64,000 nucleotides of DNA. Origin: Kaistia sp. 32K (GTDB lineage: Bacteria > Pseudomonadota > Alphaproteobacteria > Rhizobiales > Kaistiaceae). The position numbers and the translations under genes are program-made. Under the pieces are notes generated by a model, which saw nothing but the letters and a program-made list of their open reading frames with translations, was not told the origin of the DNA and searched no databases. Positions within the stretch are counted from its first letter, which is position 1; each line of letters begins with the position of its first letter. Shown here one piece after another: positions 51,956 to 60,475 of this stretch. The stretch covers positions 4,414,001-4,478,000 of the forward strand of contig NZ_AP024269.1 of assembly GCF_016629525.1 (NCBI RefSeq), in the 5' to 3' direction.

Positions 51956-52987
51956 TTACAGCTTCGCGGCCGCCTCGATCTGCTTCTGGCTCCAGCAGGT
52001 GCCGGGGGTCAGGTCGGCCTTGGTGCGGGCGCGTTCCTGCGTGTAGAGGTAGCGCGCCTTGTCGCCCGGCTTGTCGCTACCCTGCAGCAGCAGCTTGATC
52101 GCCGTGACGACGTCCTGCGACTGGCGAGGCAGCTCGCTGGTGACGATGGCGCCGAACGTGCCGTCCTCGAGCAGCTTGCAGTCGATCTCCTCGCCGCCGC
52201 CGGTGGTGACGAGGAAGACCTTGCCGCTGAGGCCGGCGTCGCGGATCGCGGCCGCCGTGCCCTGCGCGGTCGCATCCCAGAAGTCGATGATGCCGCAGAC
52301 GTCGGGATTCTGCTGCAGCAGCGTCGTCGCGGCGTTGCGCGCCGTCGTGGCGTCCCAGTTCGAATCCGGCTGGCCGACGATCTTGAACTCGGGGTTCTTG
52401 GCCAGAACCGCCTGCACGCCCGCCCATTGGTCGAGGCTCGAGGCATTGACCTGGTCGCCCTGGATCACGCCGATCTTCTTGCTAGAATCCGGGCCGCAGC
52501 CCTTGATGACGGCTTCCGTCTCCAGCTCGCCGAGGCGCTTCCAGTCGGATCCGGCGAAGACATCGGAGGCGAAGTTCGACGGGTTGTCGAGCTGGATGAC
52601 GAAGATGCCGGCGTCCTGCGCCCGCTTGTACAGGCGGCTGTAGGAGTTGATATCGGGCGACTGAACGATCAGCACGTCGGGCTTGTTGGCCGAGGAGATC
52701 AGGTCGGTGATCGCCTGCGCGCCGGCATCGACGCTCCAGTTGGGATCGCGGGTTTCCCAGATGCCGCCGAACGCCTTGACCTCCTCGCCGATGAAGTGGT
52801 TCCAGCCCTGGGCGAGATCGAAGCCCATGGTCATCGGAACCAGCACGACGCGCTTGCCCTTCAGCGCCGCCTCATAGGCAGCCGGCCCGGGGTTCGTGGT
52901 GTCCTCGGCCGACGCGGCGAGCGTTGCGCCACCCAGAATGGCGCTGGCCGACAGGGCTGCCAGCAAGCCTCGTTTCCAGAAGTTCAT
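51956..52987 (-). CDS. Ribose-type ABC substrate-binding protein
   Basis: 343 residues with a signal peptide (residues 1-27, FWKRGLLAALSASAILGGATLAASA-ED). Type 4 periplasmic binding protein pattern: VVLVPMTMGFDLAQGWNHFI, AQAITDLISSANKPDVLIVQSPDIN, KIGVIQGDQVNASSLDQWAGVQAVL, NPDVCGIIDFWDATAQGTAAAIRDAGL. Cys pairs (KGCGPDS, DVCGII, EIDCKLL, GTCWSQ) may form disulfides in the periplasm. It is the second gene of the operon. It supplies the permeases with a sugar-like ligand; the SMP-30 partners suggest one that gives a lactone. Confidence 0.88.
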   Translation of the reverse strand: MNFWKRGLLAALSASAILGGATLAASAEDTTNPGPAAYEAALKGKRVVLVPMTMGFDLAQGWNHFIGEEVKAFGGIWETRDPNWSVDAGAQAITDLISSANKPDVLIVQSPDINSYSRLYKRAQDAGIFVIQLDNPSNFASDVFAGSDWKRLGELETEAVIKGCGPDSSKKIGVIQGDQVNASSLDQWAGVQAVLAKNPEFKIVGQPDSNWDATTARNAATTLLQQNPDVCGIIDFWDATAQGTAAAIRDAGLSGKVFLVTTGGGEEIDCKLLEDGTFGAIVTSELPRQSQDVVTAIKLLLQGSDKPGDKARYLYTQERARTKADLTPGTCWSQKQIEAAAKL

Positions 52988-53044
52988 GTCCAGTCCCTTT
53001 CTCCCGTTCGGCCAGTATCTTGGCCATTCTTGAAAGTATTGATT

Positions 53045-54031
53045 TCAGATGTCGCCCTGCTGGCTGGTCTGCTCGTCGCGCGGATTGAGTTTTCCGTCGA
53101 GGATGATCGCGGCCAGAAGGATCGATGCCTTGATGAGGTTCTGATAGATGTTGGGCAGGTCGAGGATGGTCATGCCGTTGAGCAGGATGCCGATCAGCAA
53201 AGCGCCGACCAGCACGCTGCGCATGCCGCCCTTGCCGCCGGAAAGGCCGATGCCGCCGATCACCACCACCAGCACGACGTCGTAGAGCAGGGTCGAATTG
53301 ACGATGCGGGTGTTCATGCTCTGCAGGCTGACGGCCGTCGCCAAGCCCGCGAGCCAGGCGAGCAGCGCGCTGACGATGTATTGCAGCACGGTCAGCGGCC
53401 GCACCGCGATGCCCATCGTCCGTGCGGCCTGGTAGTTGTCGCCCATCCAGTAGATGAACCGGCCGAACTTGGTGTAGCGCAGGAACAGCCAGCCGATCAG
53501 CAGCGCGCCGCCGAACAGCCAGACGTCGAGCGGGATGCCTGCCGGGCGCGCCTGGCCGAGTGACAGCAGCGCCGAGGCATCCTTCGGGATGTAGATCACG
53601 TCCTGCGCCAGCACCTGCGAGCGGACGAAGCCGAAGACGAAGGCGCTGGAGGCGAGCGTCGCGAACAGCGCCGGGACGCTGGCATAAGCGACCAGAAAGC
53701 CATTGGCGGCGCCGATCGCCACGACGATGACGAACACGATCGCGCTGGCGCCGGCGAGGCTCCAGCCATGCTGCAGCAGCTCCAACTGCAGCGCGGCGGA
53801 GACGACCATGACCGCGACCATCGAAAGGTCGATGCCGCGGCCGATCACCACCAGCCCCATGCCGATGGCAAGTATTCCCAGCACCGAAATGCTGCGCACG
53901 ATGGCGATGAAGTTGGCCGGCGTCCGAAACCCTTCGAGCGTCAGCGCAAAGCTTGCGAACAGGAATAGAGCCAGGATCAGGACGATCCGTTCCTGCGTCA
54001 AAGACTGGAGAAAACCCCGAGAGCGCGCCAC
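53045..54031 (-). CDS. Ribose-type ABC importer permease (RbsC-like)
   Basis: 328 residues from a GTG at 54031, with AAAGG upstream. About ten membrane segments; landmarks are IGMGLVVIGRGIDLSMVAVMV, GDNYQAARTMGIAVRPL and VIGGIGLSGGKGGMRSVLVGAL. It is the first gene of the operon and differs from the fusion permease, so the channel is probably a heterodimer of the two. The ATPase gene is the last of the operon. Confidence 0.9.
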   Translation of the reverse strand: MARSRGFLQSLTQERIVLILALFLFASFALTLEGFRTPANFIAIVRSISVLGILAIGMGLVVIGRGIDLSMVAVMVVSAALQLELLQHGWSLAGASAIVFVIVVAIGAANGFLVAYASVPALFATLASSAFVFGFVRSQVLAQDVIYIPKDASALLSLGQARPAGIPLDVWLFGGALLIGWLFLRYTKFGRFIYWMGDNYQAARTMGIAVRPLTVLQYIVSALLAWLAGLATAVSLQSMNTRIVNSTLLYDVVLVVVIGGIGLSGGKGGMRSVLVGALLIGILLNGMTILDLPNIYQNLIKASILLAAIILDGKLNPRDEQTSQQGDI

Positions 54032-54285
54032 GATGCACTACCTTTCACGAGCCGCAAGCGACCGTGCCAGATCGGAACCACGCGATTCTTCGAACGGGAT
54101 GATCTCGGTAACGTCTAGCTTTGCTCCCTCATGAATAGACATTCCGCCCGATGCTTTGCAGGCCGGGATTTCCAAGTTTGTCTGAAGTTTGAGATTATTT
54201 TTGCAATAGATCGACGGTGCGAACGCTGCGGAAAGCGATCGCCAGGGCGCGATATGCATGAATGTGCGGCCGCGATCGCCGTCTT

Positions 54286-54345
54286 CCTGGAACCTCCCCC
54301 TTGAGGGGAGGTCAAAAACGCCGACGCGTTTTCGGGAGGGGGTGC
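54286..54345. repeat. Repeat A, copy 2 (shortened)
   Basis: Matches the first ~60 nt of the copy at 14897-15044 (AACCTCCCCCTTGAGGGGAGG, then AACGC...GCGTTTTCGGGAGGGGG). The closing GGGAGGGTTCAGG of the element is found at about 54546-54558, after repeat B. Confidence 0.75.
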
Positions 54346-54381
54346 CCTCCCCTTTGAGAGACCTTCGCGCATCCCTGTCCC

Positions 54382-54533
54382 GCCGTCATGCGGCGCTCGA
54401 TTTTCCTCATCCTGAGGTGCCCGAGCGCAGCTCGGGCCTCGAAGGACGCACGGTCGCGGTGCCATCCATCGATGGCACGGCCGCTCTGCGTGCTTCGAGA
54501 CGGCCCTGCGGGCCTCCTCAGCATGATGAGGGT
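54382..54533. repeat. Repeat B, copy 2 (with extra inner palindrome)
   Basis: Nearly the same as 15073-15196, but with about 28 extra nt in the centre that form a palindrome (GTGCCATC...GATGGCAC). It lies inside the remains of a repeat A element. Confidence 0.8.
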
Positions 54534-54568
54534 GGTGCTTTGCAGAGGGAGGGTTCAGGCACCCTGCC

Positions 54569-54979
54569 CTAGCTTGTGACCTCGAATTCCGGGTCGACCG
54601 GAATGCCGAGCGCCGTGACGATCCGGTTCGCCTCGGAGGCCATGCCGATGACGGCGATGAGATCGCCATACTGGGCGTCGGTCATGCCCTTGGCGCGCGC
54701 CGCCGCCGTGTGCGAGTGGATGCAGTAGCCGCAGCCATTCACCGTCGAGACGGCGACGTAGATCAGTTCCTTGGTCAGCGGATCGAGCGCCGACGGGGTG
54801 ATCATGACCTCCTTCAGGCCATTCCAGGTGCGTTCCAGCGTGGCCGGATCATTGGCGAGGCCGCGCCAGAAATTGTTGACGAAATCGGAGCCGCGCGTCG
54901 CGCGGATATCGTCGAACACTGCCTTGACGCGCGGCGACTGATCGACGTCGGAATCCGTCCAGAGCTTTACCGTTGCCAT
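54569..54979 (-). CDS. AhpD-like carboxymuconolactone decarboxylase-family protein
   Basis: 136 residues from the ATG at 54979. The AhpD/CMD motif CGYCIHSHTAAARAKGM (CxxC, then His three residues on) marks a peroxidase-type helical protein; the two Cys and the His are the redox site. Such proteins often act as alkylhydroperoxidases with the help of a thiol partner. It follows a DszC/SfnB-like gene by 138 nt in the same direction and may protect against peroxide made by uncoupled flavin oxygenases; that link is inferred. Confidence 0.83.
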   Translation of the reverse strand: MATVKLWTDSDVDQSPRVKAVFDDIRATRGSDFVNNFWRGLANDPATLERTWNGLKEVMITPSALDPLTKELIYVAVSTVNGCGYCIHSHTAAARAKGMTDAQYGDLIAVIGMASEANRIVTALGIPVDPEFEVTS

Positions 54980-55117
54980 TATGTCCACTTGCTTGAGGGT
55001 CGCGCCGTCGCGGGCCCGCGCGGGCGGTTCGCCATCGGAAGACGGCGCTCCCCCCAGCAAGCCTCATCCCGCGCTCCGGTTCAAGCCGATCGGCGGCGCT
55101 TTGGCGACGACGCGTCG

Positions 55118-56353
55118 CTAGAAGAAGCCGCCGGCCTGGGGAACGTCGGTGCCGTTCAGGAGCTGGTCGCCGACCACCTGCGCCTTATAGGCGAGCGGGT
55201 TGTGGCTCAAGATGGTGCGGATGTTGCGCCAGTGCCGGTCGAAATTGTAGCGGCGCGAGGTCGCCGAGGCGCCGCCGACATTGAAGATCCGCTCGGCCGC
55301 CGAAAGCGCGATCGGCCCGAGCGCCACCTGACCGGCCGCGACCGTCACCGCCGCATGCTCCAGGATCCGGTGCAGCTCCGCGTCCTCGCGCTGGATCGCG
55401 GCGAAGCTCCCGTCCAGCGTGCGGGCGGCATGCGCCGTGAGCTGATCGGCCACCTGGCTCGCCGCCGCGATCTCACCGATCTCGGCCTGGATGAAGAGAT
55501 CGGTCCGGGCGCTGCCGGCCGGACTGTGCGTCGTCGGCCGCGCCTTTTCCCGCGCATGCTGGACCGCGTCGGCGAGCACGTTGCGGACGATCCCCGCGAT
55601 ACAGGCGGCCAGGAACAGCTGGCGGAAGGTCGAGGCGTGCCGCGCGGCCGGGCTCGGCCCGCCGGCGCCTGCGCGCCGGACCTCCTGTTCGTGCACGGCA
55701 ACATTCTCATAGAGGATGCTGCCGCTCGCCGTCAGCCGCTGCCCCATGCCGTCCCAGTCGTCGAGAATGGTGACGCCGTCGCGGCCGACCGGCAGCACCA
55801 CGCGGGCGGGATTGCCGTCCTCGTCCAGCGCGCTGGTCGAGAAGATGTCGGCGTAGAGCGTGCCCGTGCTGTAGAACTTGCGGCCGTTCAGGCGATAGCC
55901 GTCGCCGTCGCGCGAGAGCCGCGCCGAGACCTCGGCCGGTCGCGGCGTCTCCAGCTCGGTATGCGCGCCGCCGAAGAGAACCCCGGCCAGCGCCTTCTCC
56001 GCATAGTCGCGCGCCTCCGGCGAGGCCGGGTTGGCGAGCGCCGCTTCGCCCTGGTTGAAATGGGTGCGGAGCGCGTGGGCGACGTTCGAATCCGCCGACG
56101 CCACCGCCGTGATCGCCTCGATCAGGTCGGCGATCGATCCCCCCGGCCCGCCCAGGCCGGAGGGAACGCGCAGGATCGTGATGCCCGACCGGCGCACCGC
56201 GTCGAAGGCCGCGAAGGGCAGCTCGCGATCGCGATCCCGCTCCGCCGCGCCGGCCGCGATGGTTGCCACCAGCTGCGGCAGGCCGGCGAGGATTTCCGCG
56301 CGGTCGACGGTGTGCGGGCGCGTCGCCGGCCCGGTGGAAGCGGCAGAACTCAC
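55118..56353 (-). CDS. Acyl-CoA dehydrogenase-like flavin monooxygenase (DszC/SfnB family)
   Basis: 411 residues. Landmarks: TILRVPSGLGGPGGSIADL (N-terminal domain), FGGAHTELE and YRLNGRKFYSTGTLYAD (central domain), and SRRYNFDRHWRNIRTILSHNPLAYKAQVVGDQLLNG (C-terminal bundle), the last typical of DszC/SfnB. It is like the protein at 6.3-7.6 kb. It overlaps the amidohydrolase upstream by 4 nt. It is probably an FMN-dependent oxygenase for an organosulfur or related compound. Confidence 0.85.
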   Translation of the reverse strand: MSSAASTGPATRPHTVDRAEILAGLPQLVATIAAGAAERDRDRELPFAAFDAVRRSGITILRVPSGLGGPGGSIADLIEAITAVASADSNVAHALRTHFNQGEAALANPASPEARDYAEKALAGVLFGGAHTELETPRPAEVSARLSRDGDGYRLNGRKFYSTGTLYADIFSTSALDEDGNPARVVLPVGRDGVTILDDWDGMGQRLTASGSILYENVAVHEQEVRRAGAGGPSPAARHASTFRQLFLAACIAGIVRNVLADAVQHAREKARPTTHSPAGSARTDLFIQAEIGEIAAASQVADQLTAHAARTLDGSFAAIQREDAELHRILEHAAVTVAAGQVALGPIALSAAERIFNVGGASATSRRYNFDRHWRNIRTILSHNPLAYKAQVVGDQLLNGTDVPQAGGFF

Positions 56354-57300
56354 TTGAGATGCGCCCCGAGGATCCGCTTCGCATTGCCGGAGGCGATCAG
56401 CGCCTGCTGTTCGGGCGAGAGCCCCGCGTCGGCGAACACCTTCTCCAGGATGGCGCGGCTGCCGCCCGGCCAGATCGGCCAGTCGGTGCCGAAGACGACG
56501 CGTTCGGCGCCCAGGATGTCGACCAGGAGGCGCACCACGGCCGGCTCGAGACCCATGATGTCGAAATAGACATTGGGCCGGCGTCCGGCGGCGCGCGCCT
56601 CGGCGCTGTACTCTTCGGTCTCGCCCGCCGCCAGCACCAGCGCGCCGGCGCCGATCGCGGTGAAGATCAGGTTCAGGTCCGGCAACTCGTCGAGCACGCC
56701 GCTGCGCAGGATGGAGAAGAACGCCGCGCCGTTGATGAGGCCGCGACCAAAACCATAGGCCGGTTCGCCGCCGCCGGCGCGCAGCGCATCGGAATTCGGC
56801 GCGCCGACCGGATGCACCAGGACGGGCGCCTTCAGCCTCGCCGCGACCTCCAGCACCGGGCGCACCGCCTCGATGCCCGGGAATTTCTGGTCGCGCGAGG
56901 AATCGATGACAATTCCGACATGGCCGAGCTCGGTGATGGCGCGCTCGGCTTCGCGCGCGGCGACCTCGCCGGCGAAGGCGTCGACGGTGGCGAGCGCCGC
57001 GAGCTGGCCCGGATGGCTGGCGACCGTCTCGGCGAGGAAATCGTTGATGCCGCGAATGGCGTCGATATCGGTCGGCCCTTCCGTGCCGAAGAAGCCTTCG
57101 ATCGTCGCGCTGAGAAGACGCAGCTTGACGTCGCCTTCCCGGCTTTCCTCGGCGAGCAGACCGGGATTGGTCATCCGGCTCCAGCGCGTGGTGCGCGTCT
57201 CGCGCTCGGCCTCGGTGAGCTCGGCCGGCAGCTCCGGCTTCCAGCTGGTGGGACGGATGTGGGCGTGGACGTCGATGATGTCCCAGGTAGAGCTAGCCAT
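56350..57300 (-). CDS. Amidohydrolase-family metal-dependent hydrolase/decarboxylase
   Basis: 316 residues, amidohydrolase 2 (TIM barrel) type. The N-terminal metal motif is IIDVHAHIRP (HxH), with further candidates HPVGAPN and the closing VVFGTDWPIWPGG, whose Asp completes the metal site. Family members hydrolyse or decarboxylate small acids and lactones. It lies between two DszC/SfnB-like genes, 3 nt from one and overlapping the other. It may act on the oxidised product of the monooxygenases. The exact reaction is unknown. Confidence 0.83.
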   Translation of the reverse strand: MASSTWDIIDVHAHIRPTSWKPELPAELTEAERETRTTRWSRMTNPGLLAEESREGDVKLRLLSATIEGFFGTEGPTDIDAIRGINDFLAETVASHPGQLAALATVDAFAGEVAAREAERAITELGHVGIVIDSSRDQKFPGIEAVRPVLEVAARLKAPVLVHPVGAPNSDALRAGGGEPAYGFGRGLINGAAFFSILRSGVLDELPDLNLIFTAIGAGALVLAAGETEEYSAEARAAGRRPNVYFDIMGLEPAVVRLLVDILGAERVVFGTDWPIWPGGSRAILEKVFADAGLSPEQQALIASGNAKRILGAHLK

Positions 57301-57303
57301 GTG

Positions 57304-58536
57304 TCAGGTCCGATCCGAGTTTGGTTCGAGAGAAGAATTCAGGTCGACGAGCGCCTGCAGGCGGCCGGCCACGTCGGCCGAAAGGCGACCGTTCAGGTGG
57401 TAGTCGGCGACGAAATGCTGCCGCCAGCGGGCGGGATCGTGCAGGGAGTGGACGCGGGCGTTGCGCCAGAAGCGACCGATGGCTTCCGGCGGCTCGCTGC
57501 CGTCGTCGACGAAATCGGCCAGCTCATTGCCGACCTCCGGTCCGAAGACGTAGGCGAGGCTCTTGGCCTCGTCGACGGCGAGCGCCGTCTCGACCAGAAG
57601 CGCCTCGTCGCGGAGTTCGAGCAGCGAGCGGTCGATCAACCGGGCGGCGCGAAGAACCAGCGCGCGGGCCGCGGCGCTGCGCGCCTCGAGGACGCCGAGA
57701 CGCTCGCCCAGCCCCCGCGCCGCGATGAAGTCGGGCGCGGCACGGGCCGCGAGACGCGTCGCCCCGGTGGCGCCGCCGGCGGCGATCGCTGCGTGGATCA
57801 GCTGGCTGCCGGCGAAGAGCGCCGCGAGCAGCGCCGGGTTCGCGCCGTCGCGATGGATGACGTGGTCGGCCTCGACATAGACATTGTCGAGCACGGTCGT
57901 GCCGCTGAACGTCCCCCGCTGGCCGAACGCGTCCCAGTCGGCCTGCACGTCGAGCCCCTCGGCGTCGCGATCGACATAGGCGACGAGGAAGCGCCCGTCG
58001 GGATCGACCGCGATGACCGGCACAACATGCGCCGTCAGCGCGCCGGTCGAGAAGAACTTCTTGCCGTTGACGCGGTATCCGAGTCCATCCGGAACGATCG
58101 ACGTGACGATGTCCCGGCGCGACTTCCGCCAGGGTTCGGCGAGTGCATTGCCGAAACGCGCGCCGTCCAGGATGCGCGGATAGAAATAGGCCTGCGTCCG
58201 CTCGCCGGCATGCTGGATGGTGTCGACGAAGTCGTAGTGGTTCTGCGGCACCTGGGCGAGCGACACGTCGGTGGCGCCGAGGATGAGAAACACCTCGATC
58301 AGCGTTTCGAACGGCAGCGCCGCGCCGCCATGGCGCTTCGGCACCTGGATGCCGAGAAGCCCCGAGGCTTCGAGCGCGCGGAGTTCCGCGACCGGCACGC
58401 GGCGTTCGCGGTCCACCTCCGCCGCGCTCCTCGACCACAATTCGGCGAGGGCCTGCGCGGCGTCGATCGCCTCGGCATGGGAACGGATCCGTCGCGCCGG
58501 AGCGACGGCGGGGCCTTCGGAAGGTCGATAGGTCAT
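57304..58536 (-). CDS. Acyl-CoA dehydrogenase-like flavin monooxygenase (DszC/SfnB family)
   Basis: 410 residues from the ATG at 58536; the frame is open further upstream, but that part overlaps the next gene and has no family likeness. Landmarks: LLGIQVPKRHGGAALPFETL, FGNALAEPWRKS, YRVNGKKFFSTGALTAHVVPV, FWRNARVHSLHDPARWRQHFVADYHLNG. The RVHSLHDP motif fits SfnB. It is the third family member in the window besides the orphan piece at 59.9 kb. It is in one operon with the LLM monooxygenase 7 nt upstream. Confidence 0.85.
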   Translation of the reverse strand: MTYRPSEGPAVAPARRIRSHAEAIDAAQALAELWSRSAAEVDRERRVPVAELRALEASGLLGIQVPKRHGGAALPFETLIEVFLILGATDVSLAQVPQNHYDFVDTIQHAGERTQAYFYPRILDGARFGNALAEPWRKSRRDIVTSIVPDGLGYRVNGKKFFSTGALTAHVVPVIAVDPDGRFLVAYVDRDAEGLDVQADWDAFGQRGTFSGTTVLDNVYVEADHVIHRDGANPALLAALFAGSQLIHAAIAAGGATGATRLAARAAPDFIAARGLGERLGVLEARSAAARALVLRAARLIDRSLLELRDEALLVETALAVDEAKSLAYVFGPEVGNELADFVDDGSEPPEAIGRFWRNARVHSLHDPARWRQHFVADYHLNGRLSADVAGRLQALVDLNSSLEPNSDRT

Positions 58537-58543
58537 GATGATC

Positions 58544-59887
58544 CTAACCCGCCGCGCGCAGCGCCCGGGCGCGCGCCGTGTGGATGTTTTCCGGCGCGGG
58601 AACGCCGTAATGCTCGCGCAGCGTCCGGCCCTCGTACTCGGTGCGGAACAGACCGCGCTTCTGCAGCACGGGGACGACATGGTCGGAAAAGGCGGCGAGC
58701 CCGTCCGGATAGACGTCCGACATGATGTTGAAACCGTCGGCGGCGCCCGCTTCGAACCAGCTCTGGATATGATCGGCGATCTGCTCGGGCGAGCCGACGA
58801 CGAGGCGATGCGCGCCGCCGCCCTGGGCGATGATCTCGCGCACGGTCAGCCCCTCGCTGGCGAGGGCGAAATTGGCATCGGCCCAGCCGCGCGAGCCCGG
58901 CGCGGAGCGGATCCGCTCCAAGAGATGCGTCGGCACGGGCTTGTCGAGGTCGAGCTCGGATGGCGCAACGCCCAGCCGGGCCGCATAGCGCGGAAGCTGC
59001 TTGTCGATGCCGGCGATCTCGTCGAGCTCGCGCTTGCGCGCCCGCGCCTCGGCTTCCGTGCCACCGATCACCAGCGAGATGCCGGGCAGCACGGCGACGG
59101 TGGCGGGATCGCGGCCATAGGCGCTCGCGCGGCGCTTGATGTCGGCGTAATAGGCCTGCGCCTCGCCCAGCACCTGCTGGATGGTGAAAACGCCCTCGGC
59201 GAACTGCGCGGCGAGATCGCGCCCCTGCGGCGAGCTGCCGGCCTGCACCAGCAGCGGCCGCCCCTGCGGCGAGCGCGGCACCTGCAGCGGGCCGGTCGCG
59301 GCGGCGTATTTGCCGACATGGCCGGTCTTGTGGATGCGGGCGTGGTCGGCGAAGACGCCGCTCGCGAGATCGGCGACCAGCGCGTCCGCCTCCCAGCTGT
59401 CCCAGAGCTTCAGCACGAGATCGACGAATTCCGCCGCCGCCGCATAGCGCTCCTCGTGCGGGGGAAGCTGCGCGAGCCCGAAATTGGTCGCGGCGCGCTC
59501 GTCATAGGTGGTGACGATGTTCCAGCCGACGCGGCCGCCGCTGATGTGATCGAGCGACAGGAAGGCGCGCGCCAGATTGTAGGGCTGGCTGAACGTCGTC
59601 GAGTTCGAGACGATGAAACCGATATTCTCGGTCGCCAGCGCCATCGCCGTGGTGAGCACGATCGGATCGATCGTCCACATCGGCGCGGTCGAGGGATCCG
59701 GATGGATGGCGAGCGCGTCGGCCAGGAACACGGCGTCGAGCTTGCCGCGTTCGGCGATCCGCGCCACCTCCTGGAAATGGGCGATATCGACGGTCGCGAG
59801 CGGCCGGCCCTGCGGCGAGCGCCACGAGGCCGGATGGGCGCCCGAGCTCTGGACGTTCACATTGATGCGGAGCTTGCGTTGGGTCAT
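58544..59887 (-). CDS. LLM-class flavin-dependent monooxygenase (NtaA/SnaA/DszA type)
   Basis: 447 residues from the ATG at 59887. Landmarks match the enzyme at 2.9-4.4 kb: KLRINVNVQ, LDAVFLADALAI, FLSLDHISGGRVGWNIVTTYDERAATNFG, LLVQAGSSPQGRDLAAQFAEGVFT and VVPVLQKRGLFRTEYEGRTLREHYG. These enzymes cleave C-S or C-N bonds with FMNH2 and O2. Only 10 nt separate it from the orphan gene upstream. With the DszC/SfnB-like proteins it forms a second sulfur-type oxidation set, linked here to a dipeptide-type importer. Confidence 0.88.
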   Translation of the reverse strand: MTQRKLRINVNVQSSGAHPASWRSPQGRPLATVDIAHFQEVARIAERGKLDAVFLADALAIHPDPSTAPMWTIDPIVLTTAMALATENIGFIVSNSTTFSQPYNLARAFLSLDHISGGRVGWNIVTTYDERAATNFGLAQLPPHEERYAAAAEFVDLVLKLWDSWEADALVADLASGVFADHARIHKTGHVGKYAAATGPLQVPRSPQGRPLLVQAGSSPQGRDLAAQFAEGVFTIQQVLGEAQAYYADIKRRASAYGRDPATVAVLPGISLVIGGTEAEARARKRELDEIAGIDKQLPRYAARLGVAPSELDLDKPVPTHLLERIRSAPGSRGWADANFALASEGLTVREIIAQGGGAHRLVVGSPEQIADHIQSWFEAGAADGFNIMSDVYPDGLAAFSDHVVPVLQKRGLFRTEYEGRTLREHYGVPAPENIHTARARALRAAG

Positions 59888-59897
59888 GCGGGAAGTC

Positions 59898-60473
59898 TCA
59901 GTTTTGGCTGGCGAGCGCGGCGGGCAGGGTCCGGTAGGTCCGGCGCCGGTCGGCGAAGAACTGCCAGTAGCGGTGGAAGCCGAGCGTCTCGGACGCGGCG
60001 CTCGCGCCCAGCACCTCGATGACGCGGCTGATCTCCGTGCGGCCGATATAGGCAGCGAAGTTGCGCGCCAGCCCGATCTCCGCCGGCACGTCGTCGGCCG
60101 AGGCGGTGGCGGCACTCGCCACGGCCGCCTCGAACAGTTCGTCGAGCGCCGTGAGGCTGCTGATCAGGACGCCGAAGGTGCGGAGCAGATGCGGATCCTC
60201 GGAGCCGCGCTCGACGCCGGTTCCGGGCCATGGCCGCGTCCGCTCCCGGGCGTGGCGGCGCGCACGCTCGGCGAAGCCGTGCAGCACGCCGGCCTCGATG
60301 GCGAGATCCTCCAGCGCGCGGGTGAGCGGTGACGCGGGATCGAGCCGGACGAGATCGCCCGCGGTCCCGGGCGACGCGGCGGTCGCGGCGTCGCGCAGGC
60401 TGCGAATATGGTCGGCGAGAGAGATGTCTTTCGCGAACGCGCGGGGACGCTCGGCGAGATCGGTATGGGTCAT
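59898..60473 (-). CDS. Short protein like the C-terminal domain of DszC/SfnB acyl-CoA dehydrogenases
   Basis: 191 residues, helical throughout. The last third (AAYIGRTEISRVIEVLGASAASETLGFHRYWQFFADRRRTYRTL) resembles the C-terminal helical bundle end of the DszC/SfnB-like neighbours (LG/GASA...FDRHWRNxRTxxxH). The N-terminal and beta domains that bind flavin are missing, so it cannot act alone as an oxygenase. It could be a partner subunit or a decayed remnant. The frame is intact, the gene lies 2 nt after the ATPase stop, and codon use is like its neighbours, which favours a functional gene. I do not know its role. Confidence 0.6.
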   Translation of the reverse strand: MTHTDLAERPRAFAKDISLADHIRSLRDAATAASPGTAGDLVRLDPASPLTRALEDLAIEAGVLHGFAERARRHARERTRPWPGTGVERGSEDPHLLRTFGVLISSLTALDELFEAAVASAATASADDVPAEIGLARNFAAYIGRTEISRVIEVLGASAASETLGFHRYWQFFADRRRTYRTLPAALASQN

Positions 60474-60475
60474 GG

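Larger units (their letters stand above)
54032..54568. promoter_or_regulatory. Intergenic region: promoter side of the ABC operon plus repeats A and B
   Basis: 537 nt. The part next to the permease gene (about 54160-54230) is AT-rich and is the probable promoter zone; on the - strand it has AAACTT-N5-AAACTT direct repeats (AAACTTCAGACAAACTT) near 54175-54195. The rest, 54286-54558, is made of second copies of repeats A and B. No gene is seen. Confidence 0.6.

Noticed and set aside
56263..58725. An 820-codon frame on the + strand
   Set aside because: Antisense to the amidohydrolase and SfnB-like genes, which have clear family motifs; the + translation is Arg/Ala-rich with no domain.
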